This document shows, piece after piece, positions 40,341-54,516 of a DNA stretch of 64,000 bases. Made by a program: the position numbers and the translations under genes. Every line of letters starts with the position of its first letter. Position 1 is the first letter of the stretch. Location: contig JAANDG010000261.1 of assembly GCA_036852015.1 (NCBI GenBank), positions 1-64,000 of the forward strand, read 5' to 3'. The DNA is from Pelodera strongyloides (Eukaryota; Nematoda; Chromadorea; Rhabditida; Rhabditidae). The notes under the pieces are model-generated. The model saw only the letters and a list, made by a program, of their open reading frames with translations, was not told the DNA's origin and ran no database searches.

Positions 40341-42184
40341 TCATAAAAAGCAAAAAAAATATTTAAATTGTTTCTTTCCGATTGCAACCGGTGTGTCAAA
40401 TCCACATGTGACCGTAGCCTCCGAAACCTGGAAAATAGTGAACTTATATAACGATTGCTTGGAAAATAAAATTTAGACGACCGTATGTATACATACAGGC
40501 CATGAGGCAGAAGCTTACAATAAGCTGAACAAACGGTCAAGTCCAAACTGTCTGCGGTGCAAAGTAAAAAAAATTTTTCGACACGATTACGGTAGCTTGG
40601 TTGTAGACTTCCGCTAGTTATGGCTGTGGAACGCGGTTATGAAATGCGAAAGTTCGCGGAATATACACGAGCAAAAGTACAATTGGCCTAGTATGGCCCA
40701 TACAAGAGTTTGGGACACCGTTTCGACCCTAGTCGCATATACGAGGGAGTTTAGATACCTCTTGCATAGTAGTGATTGCTTGTGAAATGATTTCCTTGAT
40801 CTCGTCGCATTGATTTGCAGAGGAAGGAATAAGCAATTGAGCTGCGAAGTGGCCATTCACATTTACGCTCTGAAAGGGTCATAATCAGATAAATATTATT
40901 GAACCATATACAGTGCCTTAGAGAATATTGAACAGATATTTGATAAAATCAGAGTTTCTTGCGACTCCCAGTATATGATTCAAAAAAACACGTATTAATT
41001 TATTCGAGCGGTTTCGGCTTACCCCATCATCAGTTGGTTCACCTATGCTATGTTTGATTAACTCCCAACCTAATCACGACTGACCCCTACTGGTTAGTTT
41101 TAGTTTTAGTTATGTATTTCATGTTTATGTTTATGTTGTGTAGGATTATTTCATATCTAGAATTAAACTAGGTTTTAAGAATTCTATTTGTATAATTGTA
41201 GCTAAATTTTCGTATTTTTGGGATGTTTGTTGTTCCTGATGATGGCGTAACCCGAAACCGGTCGAATAAAGTTTTTTGAATCATATACTGGGAGTCGCAA
41301 GAAGCTCTGATTTTGTCAAATATCTGTTCGAAATGACGGCATCCCTCCAGCAGCACGCCAACAAACAACTATTAGAGAATATTACCAAAACACAACTGAA
41401 CTCAACATACTACTTACACTCTTGGCCACAGGTCCGTTGTTCGATTTCTGAATGTGTTGTTCCTGGGCAAACGCTTTGAGTTTATCTCCGACAGCATGAA
41501 GATATTCATTATTTCTGATCGGATCATATGCGAGGTTGGTCTCGAGGAGAATGATCACGTCATCCTCAATAGATCTCTTCCTCCTTGCTGCTTTTGTTGT
41601 GGGCGCAGCAGTGGTAGCAGCAGCACCTGCTGCAGTCTTCTTCGGAGCAGCACCACATGCAGAAACCTGGATATAAGTGATAACTTTGTTTGTTTATAAT
41701 TGTATTACTAGCTAAAATATGGGCATATTGATAAGAGAGGTCCACTATACAAAATCAGCATATAATACATGGAAAAGTAGTTTCGACGTGAATCATGCTT
41801 GTCACAAAACCCCTTTTGGGAAATGAAACAAGAATCCGCATTAGCGTTGAGCAACTATTCCCTTTTATCTTTGTTTTACGAGCGTGCATATATAGGCAGC
41901 AAAAAAGACTGATAAAAACACTCACAAAATGTTGTTAAACTATTTTACTCTAAAAAAAATTTTAGGCGACTTAGTCTTAGTTTAACAAATAATCGACTTT
42001 ACCTGAATTTATTGTGCCACCAATACACTTGCGTAGAGTTCTCATGGGTATGACTCACATTTAGTACCAAGGGTTACATTATATGTTTTGAATATATAAT
42101 CTTATTGGACATTTTTTAGACACCAACCGTTGAGTGAGCGATGAAACCAGCAAGGAAAAGAGCGAGGAAGAGCTTGGTGTTCAT
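40341..42184 (-). CDS. secreted protein of unknown function, paralogue A
   Basis: Four exons: 42184-42128, 41666-41418, 40869-40759 and 40427-40341; 167 residues. The first 19 residues are a signal peptide (MNTKLFLALFLAGFIAHST). Next come a Cys, an Ala/Thr/Lys-rich linker, a dibasic RRKR site that could be cleaved by a furin-like protease, then a mature domain beginning SIEDDVIILLETNLAYDP and ending with GHFAAQLLIP and VSEATVTCG. Conserved cysteines sit in ANQC and TVTCG. It is nearly identical to paralogue B (42,527-44,117) except in the signal peptide and C-terminus (here longer, ending KYFFCFL). The exon 2-3 intron carries a hammerhead-containing inverted repeat. Function is unknown. Confidence 0.85.
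41001..41036 (-). ncRNA. hammerhead-like motif, decayed
   Basis: Minus strand CTGATGA, TGGGGTAAGCC and GAAACC are present, but the flanks do not form stem I (AACCAA against GAATAA). Probably inactive. Confidence 0.35.
41230..41269 (+). ncRNA. hammerhead ribozyme-like motif
   Basis: TTGTTC, CTGATGA, TGGCGTAACCC, GAAAC, CGGTC, GAATAA. Stem I can pair TTGTTC with GAATAA (one G-U). The catalytic CTGATGA and GAAA boxes are intact and GTC is at the expected cleavage position. Stem II is weak (GG/CC with an extra T) and stem III is very short, as in some Penelope-element hammerheads. Confidence 0.5.
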
Positions 42185-42526
42185 GTTGTAGAACGGAAGA
42201 AAGTGATATAGTTGGTCTCCATCCTCTACGTCTTTTATACTTGACTGGGACGCTGCTTGGGCTAACTATGGATTCCCTGGACCCATTATTTTAAATGGTA
42301 TTGCTTTATGAAATGTTTCTTTAATAGGCCGGAATTGAATAAACATAACATGAACACACAACCTATAAGCCTATACACATAAACATGCACAAACACTGCA
42401 AAAGACAGCGTCATTTTCGTATTATAAAAGCTATAGTTGGAGCATTAGTGTTATGGGTATCTTTGGTATAAAAGAGTGTTTAGTTTTCACATTCTCATTC
42501 ACACTTTCTGTGTTTTCTTGTACGAA
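42185..42526. promoter_or_regulatory. shared promoter of the divergent secreted-protein pair
   Basis: 341 bp between the two start codons. A TATA-like TATAAAAG occurs at ~42423 facing paralogue B, and CTTTTATA at ~42232 faces paralogue A on the minus strand. This suggests two back-to-back core promoters. The assignment is from motif and position only. Confidence 0.5.
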
Positions 42527-44117
42527 ATGAACGCTAAGGTCTGCATCGTTTTGCTAGTCGCTGGATTTATTGCGTACTCGGAGGTAAATTTCTTTTGTTA
42601 CGAGCATGATAATTTTTCATTTTTTCGGAACTTGCTAGCTAGGACTAGATAAGAGATAGGAGAAGAGCTAGCTGGAGCTAGATGGATATATTCGAGAGAT
42701 AATGATCTCTTTGAATACAAATGTATGTATGTGCATATTTAGGTTTCTGCGTGTGGTGCTGCTCCGAAGAAGACTGCAGCAGGTGCTGCTGCTACCACTG
42801 CTGCGCCCACAACAAAAGCAGCAAGGAGGAAGAGATCTATTGAGGATGACGTGATCATTCTCCTCGAGACCAACCTCGCATATGATCCGATCAGAAATAG
42901 TGAATATCTTCATGCTGTCGGAGATAAACTCAAGGCTTTTGCCAAGGAACAAAACATTCAGAAATCGAACAACGGACCTGTGGCCAAGAGTGTAAGTAGT
43001 ATTGTATGGCGTCTATATTTGTATTTTAATTTCCCATTATCTGTCTGGAGCTTGGGATTTTTTATCGTAAAGATGTACAAATATTCGAATGGGTTTTTTT
43101 TTTCAGAGCGTAAATGTGAATGGCCACTTCGCTGCTCAATTGCTTATTCCTTCTTCTGCAAATCAATGTGAAGAAATCAAGGAAATCATTTCGCAAGCAA
43201 TCACTACTATGCAAGAGGTATGTAGTGCAAGTACGATTAAAGGGATCGGCTCACCTCAAATCGTGTCTGTTTTTTTTGTTTCTTTATTTTCTATAAGGGA
43301 TAATAAAAATTTGGAATACAAAAAGTAGTGTTATATTTCAATACTCACGAAGATATTAGGTGATAAAGTGGTGGATCGATCGGCCCGAAATGAAAAAGTG
43401 TTAATTGTCCCATACAAACAAGGCAGGACAATTGCACTTTTTCATTTCGGGCCGATCGATCCCCCACTTTATCACCTGATATCTTCGTGAGTATTGAAAT
43501 AGAACACTACTTTTTGTATTCCAAATTTTTATTAGCCCTTATAGAAAATAAAGAAACAAAAAAAACAGACACGATTTGAGGTGAGCCGATCCCTTTAAAG
43601 TTTGTGCTCTCCCGTATTATTGGGAGAACTGAGAAACGGCCTCCATCATAACACCGATAATTAGAGGCCCACCCGCGGCCTACACAATGGCTACCGTAAT
43701 ATAATGCATAATTTTGTGTATGTGCAACAATAGCAGTTAGAAAGTGAAGACTGGTGTCTAATATGTGAGCATCATCTCATTGGGAGCAATGAGAGGACAT
43801 ACCGCATACTCCTAAAAATCCGTCGTCCCTAATTTGTTGAGTATTCTATACTATACGAATATGGTAGCTCGTTGCGGGATTTAGTCGAAAGGGGACGGAG
43901 GGGGGGGGGGGGGGGAGGCTTCGCTAGTTTTGGGTGTTAGGAATGCGGTTTTCACAGAAAGATACGTGAAACCCTCAAATTCATGCATAATTCAGTGTTA
44001 CCTTTTCCCGAAATTTGATGTCGAAGCATCATTTTTATTAATTCATAATGATTTCAGGTTTCGGAGGCTACGGTCACATGTGGCTTGGACTCCCCTGTTT
44101 CAATTGGAAAGATCTAA
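42527..44117 (+). CDS. secreted protein of unknown function, paralogue B
   Basis: Four exons: 42527-42583, 42743-42991, 43107-43217, 44058-44117; 158 residues. The signal peptide MNAKVCIVLLVAGFIAYSE differs from A. Exons 2 and 3 are almost identical to A (VSACGAAPKKTAAG, RRKR, ETNLAYDPIRNSEYLHAVG, GHFAAQLLIPSSANQC). It ends VSEATVTCGLDSPVSIGKI. The pair is head to head with ~340 bp between the start codons, so both may share a bidirectional promoter. A TATAAAAG-like element lies ~100 bp upstream of this start. Intron 3 (840 bp) holds a complete foldback. Confidence 0.88.
43237..43598. mobile_element. complete TTAA foldback, GGGATCGGCTCACC family
   Basis: TTAAAGGGATCGGCTCACC at the left and GGTGAGCCGATCCCTTTAA at the right; arms of ~165 bp almost perfectly paired, ~30-bp centre. 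TTAA at both ends fits piggyBac-type target preference. It lies in intron 3 of paralogue B. Truncated relatives are at 12,636 and 32,747. Confidence 0.93.
43896..43916 (+). repeat. G-rich run
   Basis: A nearly pure G run inside intron 3 of paralogue B; could form a quadruplex. Confidence 0.8.
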
Positions 44118-44220
44118 AACATCTCGAACTTTTATTAGTCTTCATTATTTGGTGTAAAATAAATCTTGAACTTATTGTTGTTAGAGCGTTGTCAAAAATT
44201 AAGTTGGCACAAACGGCACG

Positions 44221-44391
44221 TTAAAGCGAAATGCCAGCTCCTTTGGAAAATTTGCATATGGTAAGCAAATCCTATGTATCCTATGCTAATTTTGTACGAT
44301 CGTCAACGGCAATCGTACAAAATTAGCATAGGATACATAGGATTTGCTTATCATATGCAAATTTTCCAAAGGGGCTGGCATTTCGCTTTAA
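44221..44391. mobile_element. TTAA foldback, GCGAAATGCCAGCTCC family
   Basis: TTAAAGCGAAATGCCAGC..GCTGGCATTTCGCTTTAA, 171 bp, long arms through AAATTTGCATATG and CCTATGTATCCTATGC. Close relative of 33,237-33,408. Confidence 0.92.
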
Positions 44392-45345
44392 AAAATATTT
44401 GTCAGAAAATGAACACAACATGTATGTCTGTTTGTGAGTACCCATGCTAGGCTCGAAACGCGGCATGCGCTAGTTGTCGAACGCAAAAAAAGGTTCGGGC
44501 ATTTTTGTTTCGGCGAAAACCTGGCACACTTTTTGAATGGTCGCGGCAGGTGAGCAACACGTGCCCCGTTAAAATTGTGTCCGCTGTCCGACCCTTTTTG
44601 CGCCGCGTCGTCGCGGAAGTTTCCGCGAAACTTCCAACGCTCAAAAAATCTTTTATTTGAAGAGTCTTTTTACTTCACATGTCAATTCCGTTATCTGTTT
44701 GCCAAAATGGACTCCTTGTGTGCGTCAGTCGACGTGAGCAAGACAGCGTAATGTGCAACGAGTAGCGTTGGGGAACGAAACGAACTTGGCACACGGTCCG
44801 CGAACTTTTTTCGTGTGAGAAAGGCTCACAAGGCATACTATCATTCTTCAAATATAAAGCAATAAATGCTGCAACCTATAAAAGGCGGAATCTACCGTAG
44901 ACTGCATTTTTTTGAATTTCTGTCCACGTTCGCGTTCCTTATGTCGGGACGTTACGCGGGCCGTAAACAAAGGTCCGCCTACAGCGCACGCGGGTTTGGT
45001 TTGTGATCTTCATGTACCCGCACCAGCGCGCTGCTTTCGCAAACGCACCGGAAGCGAAGACGCGCGCATCCCGCGAAAGTGCATTTTTTATGCACAAACC
45101 TATAGCAACCAATCTACCGTATTTTCCACTCGAGACACTATCCATTCTTGGCTGAAAATCCTCTCTTTTCTCTGGGCGGATCCCTCGGTATTCTAGTGTG
45201 TATGTTTCATAGCGTATTGATTGTTGAACGTTTCTGGTTTCTCGGCTCTTTCGATCACTTTTTATCTATTTTCGTTGCTTAACTGTTGAACGTCTTCAGT
45301 CGGGTGTCCTGCTCCGGGGCTGTTGTTCTCCACATCTCACACTAA
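44392..45345. promoter_or_regulatory. upstream region of let-70, GC-rich
   Basis: GC-richer than its surroundings, with many CGCG words (44450-44640, 44940-45070). No coding exon is supported. It probably holds the let-70 promoter; a C/T-rich segment precedes the ATG at 45346. Confidence 0.4.
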
Positions 45346-47951
<2,606 letters not shown>

Positions 47952-48051
47952 TCAAATTTCATACCAGTGATTTGTATACTATGTCATTAATTATTATTTT
48001 ACGTTTCTCGCATGCTTTTGTCCTTTGAACGAGTCTTTTAAAAAATTTGTG

Positions 48052-48057
48052 AATAAA
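48052..48057 (+). terminator. poly(A) signal of let-70
   Basis: AATAAA about 100 bp after the stop codon, followed by a T-rich stretch. Confidence 0.7.
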
Positions 48058-48291
48058 ACGTTCTTTCAACTTTTAGGTTTTATATCTCTTGCATGGTATA
48101 TCGCCAGGGCTATCGAGAAAGTTGTAGGTACTAATTGATACATGTGATTGTTCTTGATGCTTCGCTTTAAATTTTTGCGCATAAAATGTTTGACCTTATG
48201 TAAACGGTTTATTGAGCATAGAAACATGTTAGCAGTTTTTCCGAGTTTTCATGTCGACCTCTCGAAGGTTCTCCGACGATTTAGTATTGCA

Positions 48292-51200
48292 ATGAGCGTC
48301 GAGTTCGTCAGTCTTTCTACATTCGTCGACGCACCTTTCTGGAATGAAATTAACAAACGTAAGCTCAACCAGTGGAAGTTAGACGAGTTTCCTGTCCCGG
48401 TTCATGGATCTGTTTCTGTCTGTGAGTTTTATTTTATTGAATTGGTTCGCCAAAACCCTCCCCGCGGCCGTACAGCGTTTGGTTCAGTTGTGTTCGGTGG
48501 TAATTACAAATATCTAATGCTTTGGTATGAGTTAGCTCGGAATTTGCGAAACAGTATTGTGGGGAATTTCCTATAAGCCTCGTTCGAGTTGGGAAAAATT
48601 TGTGGAATTCCGGAATTCCACCGTTCGAGATGGGACACCGGAAACGTAAATGTTTTTCCGTTATTTAGCCCCAACCGTCGGGGTCAAGCGTCATTTTTGG
48701 CTCTTGCAGTTGTCAAAAATATAATCCCACAACGATTCCACTACGGTATTTTTGCTTGTCCTGGCGCGTTTCCGCATCCATCTCGAACGGGGGAATTCCG
48801 GAATTCCACCAACTTTTTCCCAACTCGAACGCGGCTATAGTGTTTCTTAGTAAGAAACACTATCAGAACTTAGTGTCTGTGTTCTCGGCCTGTCCAAATC
48901 TGTTTATGTATGGGATGCGAAAGAGCAGTTAGGTTGCCTTTGCCCACTTTCACATATATGCAGTGAAAAACTGAGGGTCAAGTACCTCTTCTGACATCCA
49001 TTCTGTTCCAGACGATAGTACGGGATGTCCATCACGGGTATCGTTGAGCCACGACAGCTTTGGAGAACAGGAGGGCCTCCACTATAACGGGCAGCTCATT
49101 GTGACCAACACAATCGAGAACTTCAAGGGCCTTGACCGAAAGGGTATATTACTGGATTCAGGAAAGCAGGTCAGTAATCCGGATTCTGTAGTGTACTGGA
49201 TTCTGGGTACTGTATTCTGTATATCAAAGCCTCTAGTGTCTGTGGTTGTGTATTTTTTGTGGTATCCTTTGTTAGCGCGATAGCGCTGACAGCGGCTGAC
49301 ATTGTTTGGGTTTAGGGCGCATTCGAGTTGGACATTTTCCGGAAAAGAAAAGAAAAAAAAAAAGTTGTTCGAGGTGGACACCGAGAAAAAAAATAATACA
49401 TGCAAAATAATTGTCGAAAATGCAAATGTACCGTAATTGAAACTAAAATCGATCGATCATTTGCATGTGTATGCGTGGCAATTGCATTCTTTTCTGGTGA
49501 AATCCATCTCGAACCAAAAGTTTTCTTTTCTTTTCCGGAAAATGTCCAACTCGAATGCGCCCTTATGGCGTGTGAGCCTGACTCTAAACACTTTTCAGAT
49601 TTGGGAATCGATTGTGAGCGGGGCATGGATACAGAATCCTGAATGCTTGAATACCTTCATGCTTACGATTTTTGCGGTATGTATCTATATATCGGAGTTG
49701 CAGTAACTTGAATTTTACCAAAGAAAGCGTGATGGAGATAGCTGTTAGTGTTTAGCTTTGGAGGGAATATTGTGTATTGACACTGTGTTTTGCTCAACCC
49801 CATTATATACAGTAACTCAGTAACCTTCGGAGATGGTTGTACAATAACCTGAGGAGGTTGTTGATTTACGCACACCAATAAGAGTTTACATGAGTTTCTT
49901 AATTTCAGGATCTGAAGCGCTTTGAGTACACGTTTTGGAACTGCTACCCAGCTCTATGTGTGCCTTCAAACCTTGCGTATGTGGAGACACCGCGACCGGT
50001 ATGTTAAAAGGCTAATTTCAATTTTCCGAGGGTCTTTTGTATTCGGTAATTTTGTGCAAAGTTCTAAATTGGGGGAGCTGCCGGTTTATATACTTATATA
50101 TAGTAAGTCATACGCACATTATGTTTGTTTTACGTGAAGTGTATTCCATTTTGTCATTTGAAACACTGGTTTCTAATGTTTCAGGTCGATGACCAACTTT
50201 ATCACCAACTTCTAACCTACCACCGTACACATTCTTGTTCATCTTTTGTGCTAATTGACGGACAGCTGGGACACATGTCAAGATTAATGGAGCTGAAGCA
50301 AGGACAACATTTTACGGTGTGTTTTTGCTTGCTTTCTTAAAGGGTTAGGTCCACCTCAGAAAATCAAAAAGTTGTTATTTTCATTGGATTCGCCGTATCT
50401 TCATCTACCAGAATAACTAAAACACTTTTGGCAGAAGATCATTTCCAACGAAATATTGAGCAAAACATGGCCCTCTCTGGGTGTTTCGTTTGTGTGTTAA
50501 GTAAGTGCTTTATGATTGTGGTATATGTGCATGGGATGGATAATGCGCAAAGTGATGTGGCCTGATCTGTATTAACGCTCATCGCAGCGTTTTTCTTACC
50601 GGAAAACGTTGTGACGAGGTCCCAGCAACACTCGTAACATGACTTATGTGTAGCTGACCTATTTCTTCGTTACTTTAGTGGCCCTTTTCAGGTAGTGGTT
50701 GCTGATCCATCAACTGAGCCCCTTATTCCCGGGTGGCCTGTGAGGAATGTGCTCGCTGCACTGTCGTATACATTCTCGTCACTTTCGGAATATTCACTGA
50801 TTAGTCTTCGCGCTGGGGTTCCCAGCATACAGTACACCATTAAGGTGAGCGTAGTTGGTTCACTTTTAAGTTTTAGGTTTAAGTGATCACTTTAGCTTTA
50901 TCTTTTTGTTTCCTTACGTTATATATATGTATGGCAATATGTCACGGTGAGACATTGTGAATTATGAGTTTTGGTAAAGCTGACTACCGTAATTTAGGGC
51001 ACAAGTCATACCGATCCGTCCACCCTTCCTCAGTGTGTCGGTTGGGAGAGATCAGAGAAGGGTCGTTTGGAATGGAGGCATGTCAACCTCAGGAATCAGT
51101 TCGATCCAGTTAGGTAGGCGAGGTCCGTGTTTACGTTCCGGTCGTTCCGTGACTCCGTGACACAATACTGTGATTTAGTAAACAAGAAGTCCGTGTATAT

Positions 51201-54200
51201 GAGTGTATTTTTGTGGATTTGTGATATCTCGTGACCCCGATGACGTTTGCTTTTCGACTGGTGTTCAGTTTTCCTTGATATTTATGTGCAAGATGTCACA
51301 ATTCTAACCAATCTAACCTCAGATAATTGTATGGATCGATAATTATTCCATCTTCTCATTTCAGCTTAATGGAACAAAGTGTAAACTTGAACCTGTCGCT
51401 TATCAAATGGAGACTTGTCCCTGAACTCAGGTTGGATCGCTTCAAAAGTTTGTTCTTACAGTATGTATTTTAGTTTATTTGAATTGAAATTGTGAACTCA
51501 AGGAGGCCCCTAGCACTTTTATTTTAGAGTGGGTGTTGATTCTTTTCTTTCTTTATTAACTTTGTTTTCTTAGATCTCCGCGTGCTGCTTCTGGGAGCTG
51601 GTACACTGGGATGCAATTTGGCCAGGGCTCTTATGGGATGGGGAGTATCGAACTTCACATTTGTGGATAACTCGAATGTATCCTACAGCAATCCTGTTAG
51701 GTAAATTCTTGAATAACTCCAACACACGTATGCGTTGTAACTTAAATTGCATTTTGGAGGAGAATATTCCAATATTCGTAACATTGATCCTCGTATTCGT
51801 AGCTCGTAGCCATATATTATATCGCATGAATCCCTAGAGTTTGTCGTTTGTCAAGTCGTAACCATAACGCATGGAATTTCTAGTGTTTGTCGTGTGCCAA
51901 AACATTAATTGCTAGAATAGTCTTTTCCTGTACATTTCTAGTGCGTCGGAAGCATTTATTTCGTGACTGTACGTATATTATAAGTTGTCATCATTTCAGG
52001 CAATCACTTGCGGAATTTGCGGACGCGCAAGCCTCTCGCGGAAAGGCTGAGTGTGCCGCTGAGGCGTTGAAGAGGATCTATCCTTCAGTGCAGGCCCAGG
52101 CTGTCCGCCTAACTATTCCGATGCCTGGTCACTCAGTTGGAGAGAAAGGTGAATTAGGATTCGTTGTCTGTTTTTAGTCTTTCAACGTTAAGTGCTAAGC
52201 GACATGTATGACATTTTTATTGTGCCGTGATGACTGTGAAAAGCACATGGGTTTTGCATATCCTGCCCTTTGTACTGTACGTTGTACTGTTCTTGTACTG
52301 TATGTCTGTTTTGCTTGTTACACTACTGTAAGATCCTAGTTTCATTTCGACTACCACAGTGTAACTGGGAGACGAAACGACGAACAAAAAGCCGTAAACC
52401 CCCCTCTCTTCCGACCCTTCCTTATTGTGTGTATCTATGGCCCAATCTTATGTTCTCCTTCCAGACGAGAAATCCGCCCGTGAGGCTGTCGACCTCTTGG
52501 ATCAGTTGGTCGCTGCGAACGATGTCGTATTCCTGGCTCTGGATAGCAGAGAGGCCAGATGGCTGCCCACTTTGTTAGCCAACAAACATAATAAGGTGGG
52601 CAGATTAGTTGTTTTTGTCTGCTTAATTTCAACAGTATTGCTGATTCATATTGGTTGTATATTTACGGTTGTGTAGACAGAACTCTTTTTCAGATGGCGT
52701 TCAGCGTGGCTCTTGGCTTTGACAATTTTGTTGTGATCCGGCACGGTTATGGAAAAGGAGTGGAAGGAGGTGTAGGTGATATGGATTCTGATTCGTCCCT
52801 GTCGGTTCCCTATTCTGAGCTTTCTTGTTACTTTTGTTCCGATGTGACGGCGCCTGGAAATTCTACTGCGGACAGGTATATTTTGTAGTTGTGCATATTG
52901 GCATGTGAGCTATGCGCATTAAGCGGTGTGTAATGCGCGTACCACCGCGACCTCCGGAATGACTGCAGAGGCTATTGTGAATAATATGCAGGCAGCTAGG
53001 TATTGAAGCTTGAAAGAACCAAAGTACCTACAATTGGGCCCTTTTTGGTTCTTCTTTGATACATTATGTTTCGGCCACTAGCTAAATGACCACTTTTTTT
53101 GCAGCAAGTGATTTAAGTCTCGTGTAGTTAGTTTAGTTTAGGGGGTCTTTTGGAATTTAGACGCGAAAGTTCTTGCTCTCTTGTATGTTTTTATGTCTGG
53201 CAATGTGGTTTGCCTCCATTTGTTCCACTTATCAATTGAATTGGGCTTTAATTGCAGAACTCTGGATCAACAGTGTACTGTGTCCCGGGCTGGTCTGTCA
53301 TTCACGGCTTCTGGTCTCGCGGTTGAACTGCTCGCCTCCGTTTTGCAACATGAACAGCCAGAGATGGTGGGTTTGGATAGATCGTTGTTCTGTTAGGAGT
53401 AGTAGATTAGATAACCAGTATGAATTCTCGAAAGTTCCGAATTTATTTTTAGTGTAAATGTTTGGTAGGAATAAGTATGATCCACTGTTGTGTGAAAACA
53501 GTGCGTATAAATTATTTTCGAATTCTTTGGCATGCGTCTATTCACGGATTTAGTTTTGACCGGTTGCCTTTGACTATTTTAAGATTATGAAAAATGACTT
53601 TCTAGGCGTTTGCCACTCTCGGCGACAGTGGGTTTTCTTCGGAGGAGTCGTCTGGGTTGTTGGGAGGTGCACCACATCAAATTAGAGGTGGGAATTACAC
53701 TTTCTTCACGAGCTAGGGTGCTAGGCAGTAGATACACATCTAAAGGCTATGTAATGTAAGATAGGTGCAATTGAAAATTTTCGATCCCTTTTCGTTGAAG
53801 CTTTGATTACTGCAAACAGCTAAGCAAAATTCTATGCTAAAATAATGAAGGATATGCTAACCGGTGGTTAGGTTCCTTGCTAATTGTTTGTCCTCTACCC
53901 TAAACTTGGGACTGAGATCGTAAGTATACTAAACTATATGCTGATAGGTTCGTTGCCAACTTGTTTCCTTGTTTGTCCGGTATCCGAAACGTGAGATGTG
54001 TGTTTATAGGATTCGTGTCGATGTTCAAACAAATTACCCCAACAGTTCGGCGATTCGAGAAGTGTGTTGCTTGTGGAAAGGCGGTACGAGAAGAGTTCGA
54101 GAAGAACGGATTTGAGTTGGTCAAACAAGTGATGAACAGGTAATGATTAAATGATTTCCCACTTTGATGATTGAGTGTGTTTCCTTTGTGTTATGACACA

Positions 54201-54516
54201 TAATAACTCAGATGTATGTGTGCTATCGGCTAGTCGGTGAGGTCTCATATTATAACTATTTGGTACAGTAGAACCACAGTGTCTGGTAGTCGTACGGCTT
54301 TACCGATATACATTAGTGTAACGACTGTGATGATTTTTTGTGGATTTGAGCAAGTTAATACTTCTCTCATTGTTCTACTTACGAATGTCTTCCTTCCATT
54401 CTAGTCCTTCGACACTGGAACGGCTGACTGGACTCGATACAATGGAAGAAAGTGTGAACGATGTGGATATTGAGTTTCACAGTGATGATGCGTCTTCCGT
54501 GGTCAGTATGTCCTAA
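48292..54516 (+). CDS. atg-7: ATG7, E1-like enzyme of autophagy
   Basis: Sixteen exons, every junction phase-consistent: 48292-48421, 49012-49169, 49599-49676, 49909-49998, 50185-50316, 50692-50844, 51034-51113, 51365-51447, 51574-51700, 52000-52148, 52465-52595, 52694-52875, 53258-53366, 53606-53687, 54010-54139, 54405-54516; 641 residues. N-terminal domain: [17 protein letters not shown] and FPVPVHGS. Adenylation domain: nucleotide loop GAGTLG (309-314) followed by [14 protein letters not shown] and SYSNPVRQ. Zinc CxxC pairs are in CYFC and CVAC. The catalytic Cys is about residue 504 in [15 protein letters not shown]7 activates ATG12 and ATG8/LGG proteins and passes them to ATG10 and ATG3. 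Introns 1 and 2 hold MITEs. Confidence 0.97.
48571..48840. mobile_element. MITE, ends CTCGTTCGAGTTGGG
   Basis: Terminal inverted repeats of ~57 bp containing GTTCGAGTTGGGAAAAA and GGAATTCCGGAATTCCACC; TATA flanks at both ends suggest the target duplication. 270 bp in ATG7 intron 1. Confidence 0.9.
49315..49562. mobile_element. MITE, ends GGGCGCATTCGAGTTGG, TTA duplication
   Basis: TIR ~40 bp (GGGCGCATTCGAGTTGGAC, then TTTTCCGGAAAAGAAAAGA) mirrored at the right end. TTA at 49312-49314 and 49563-49565 is a 3-bp target duplication as made by PIF/Harbinger transposases. 248 bp in ATG7 intron 2. Confidence 0.92.

Larger units (their letters stand above)
40931..41330. mobile_element. inverted-repeat element with hammerhead-like motifs
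   Basis: Arms 40931-41033 and 41236-41330 are inverted copies (GAACAGATATTTGA.., GACTCCCAGTATATGATTC) flanking ~200 bp. Each arm ends inward in a CTGATGATGG..GCCGAAACC-type motif. It is in intron 2 of paralogue A; the matching intron of paralogue B is only 115 bp and lacks it, so it inserted after the duplication. It resembles Penelope-like or retrozyme remnants. Confidence 0.75.

Noticed and set aside
49312..49643. overlapping frames with [14 protein letters not shown] / [14 protein letters not shown]
   Set aside because: They are the two inverted ends of one MITE translated on opposite strands.
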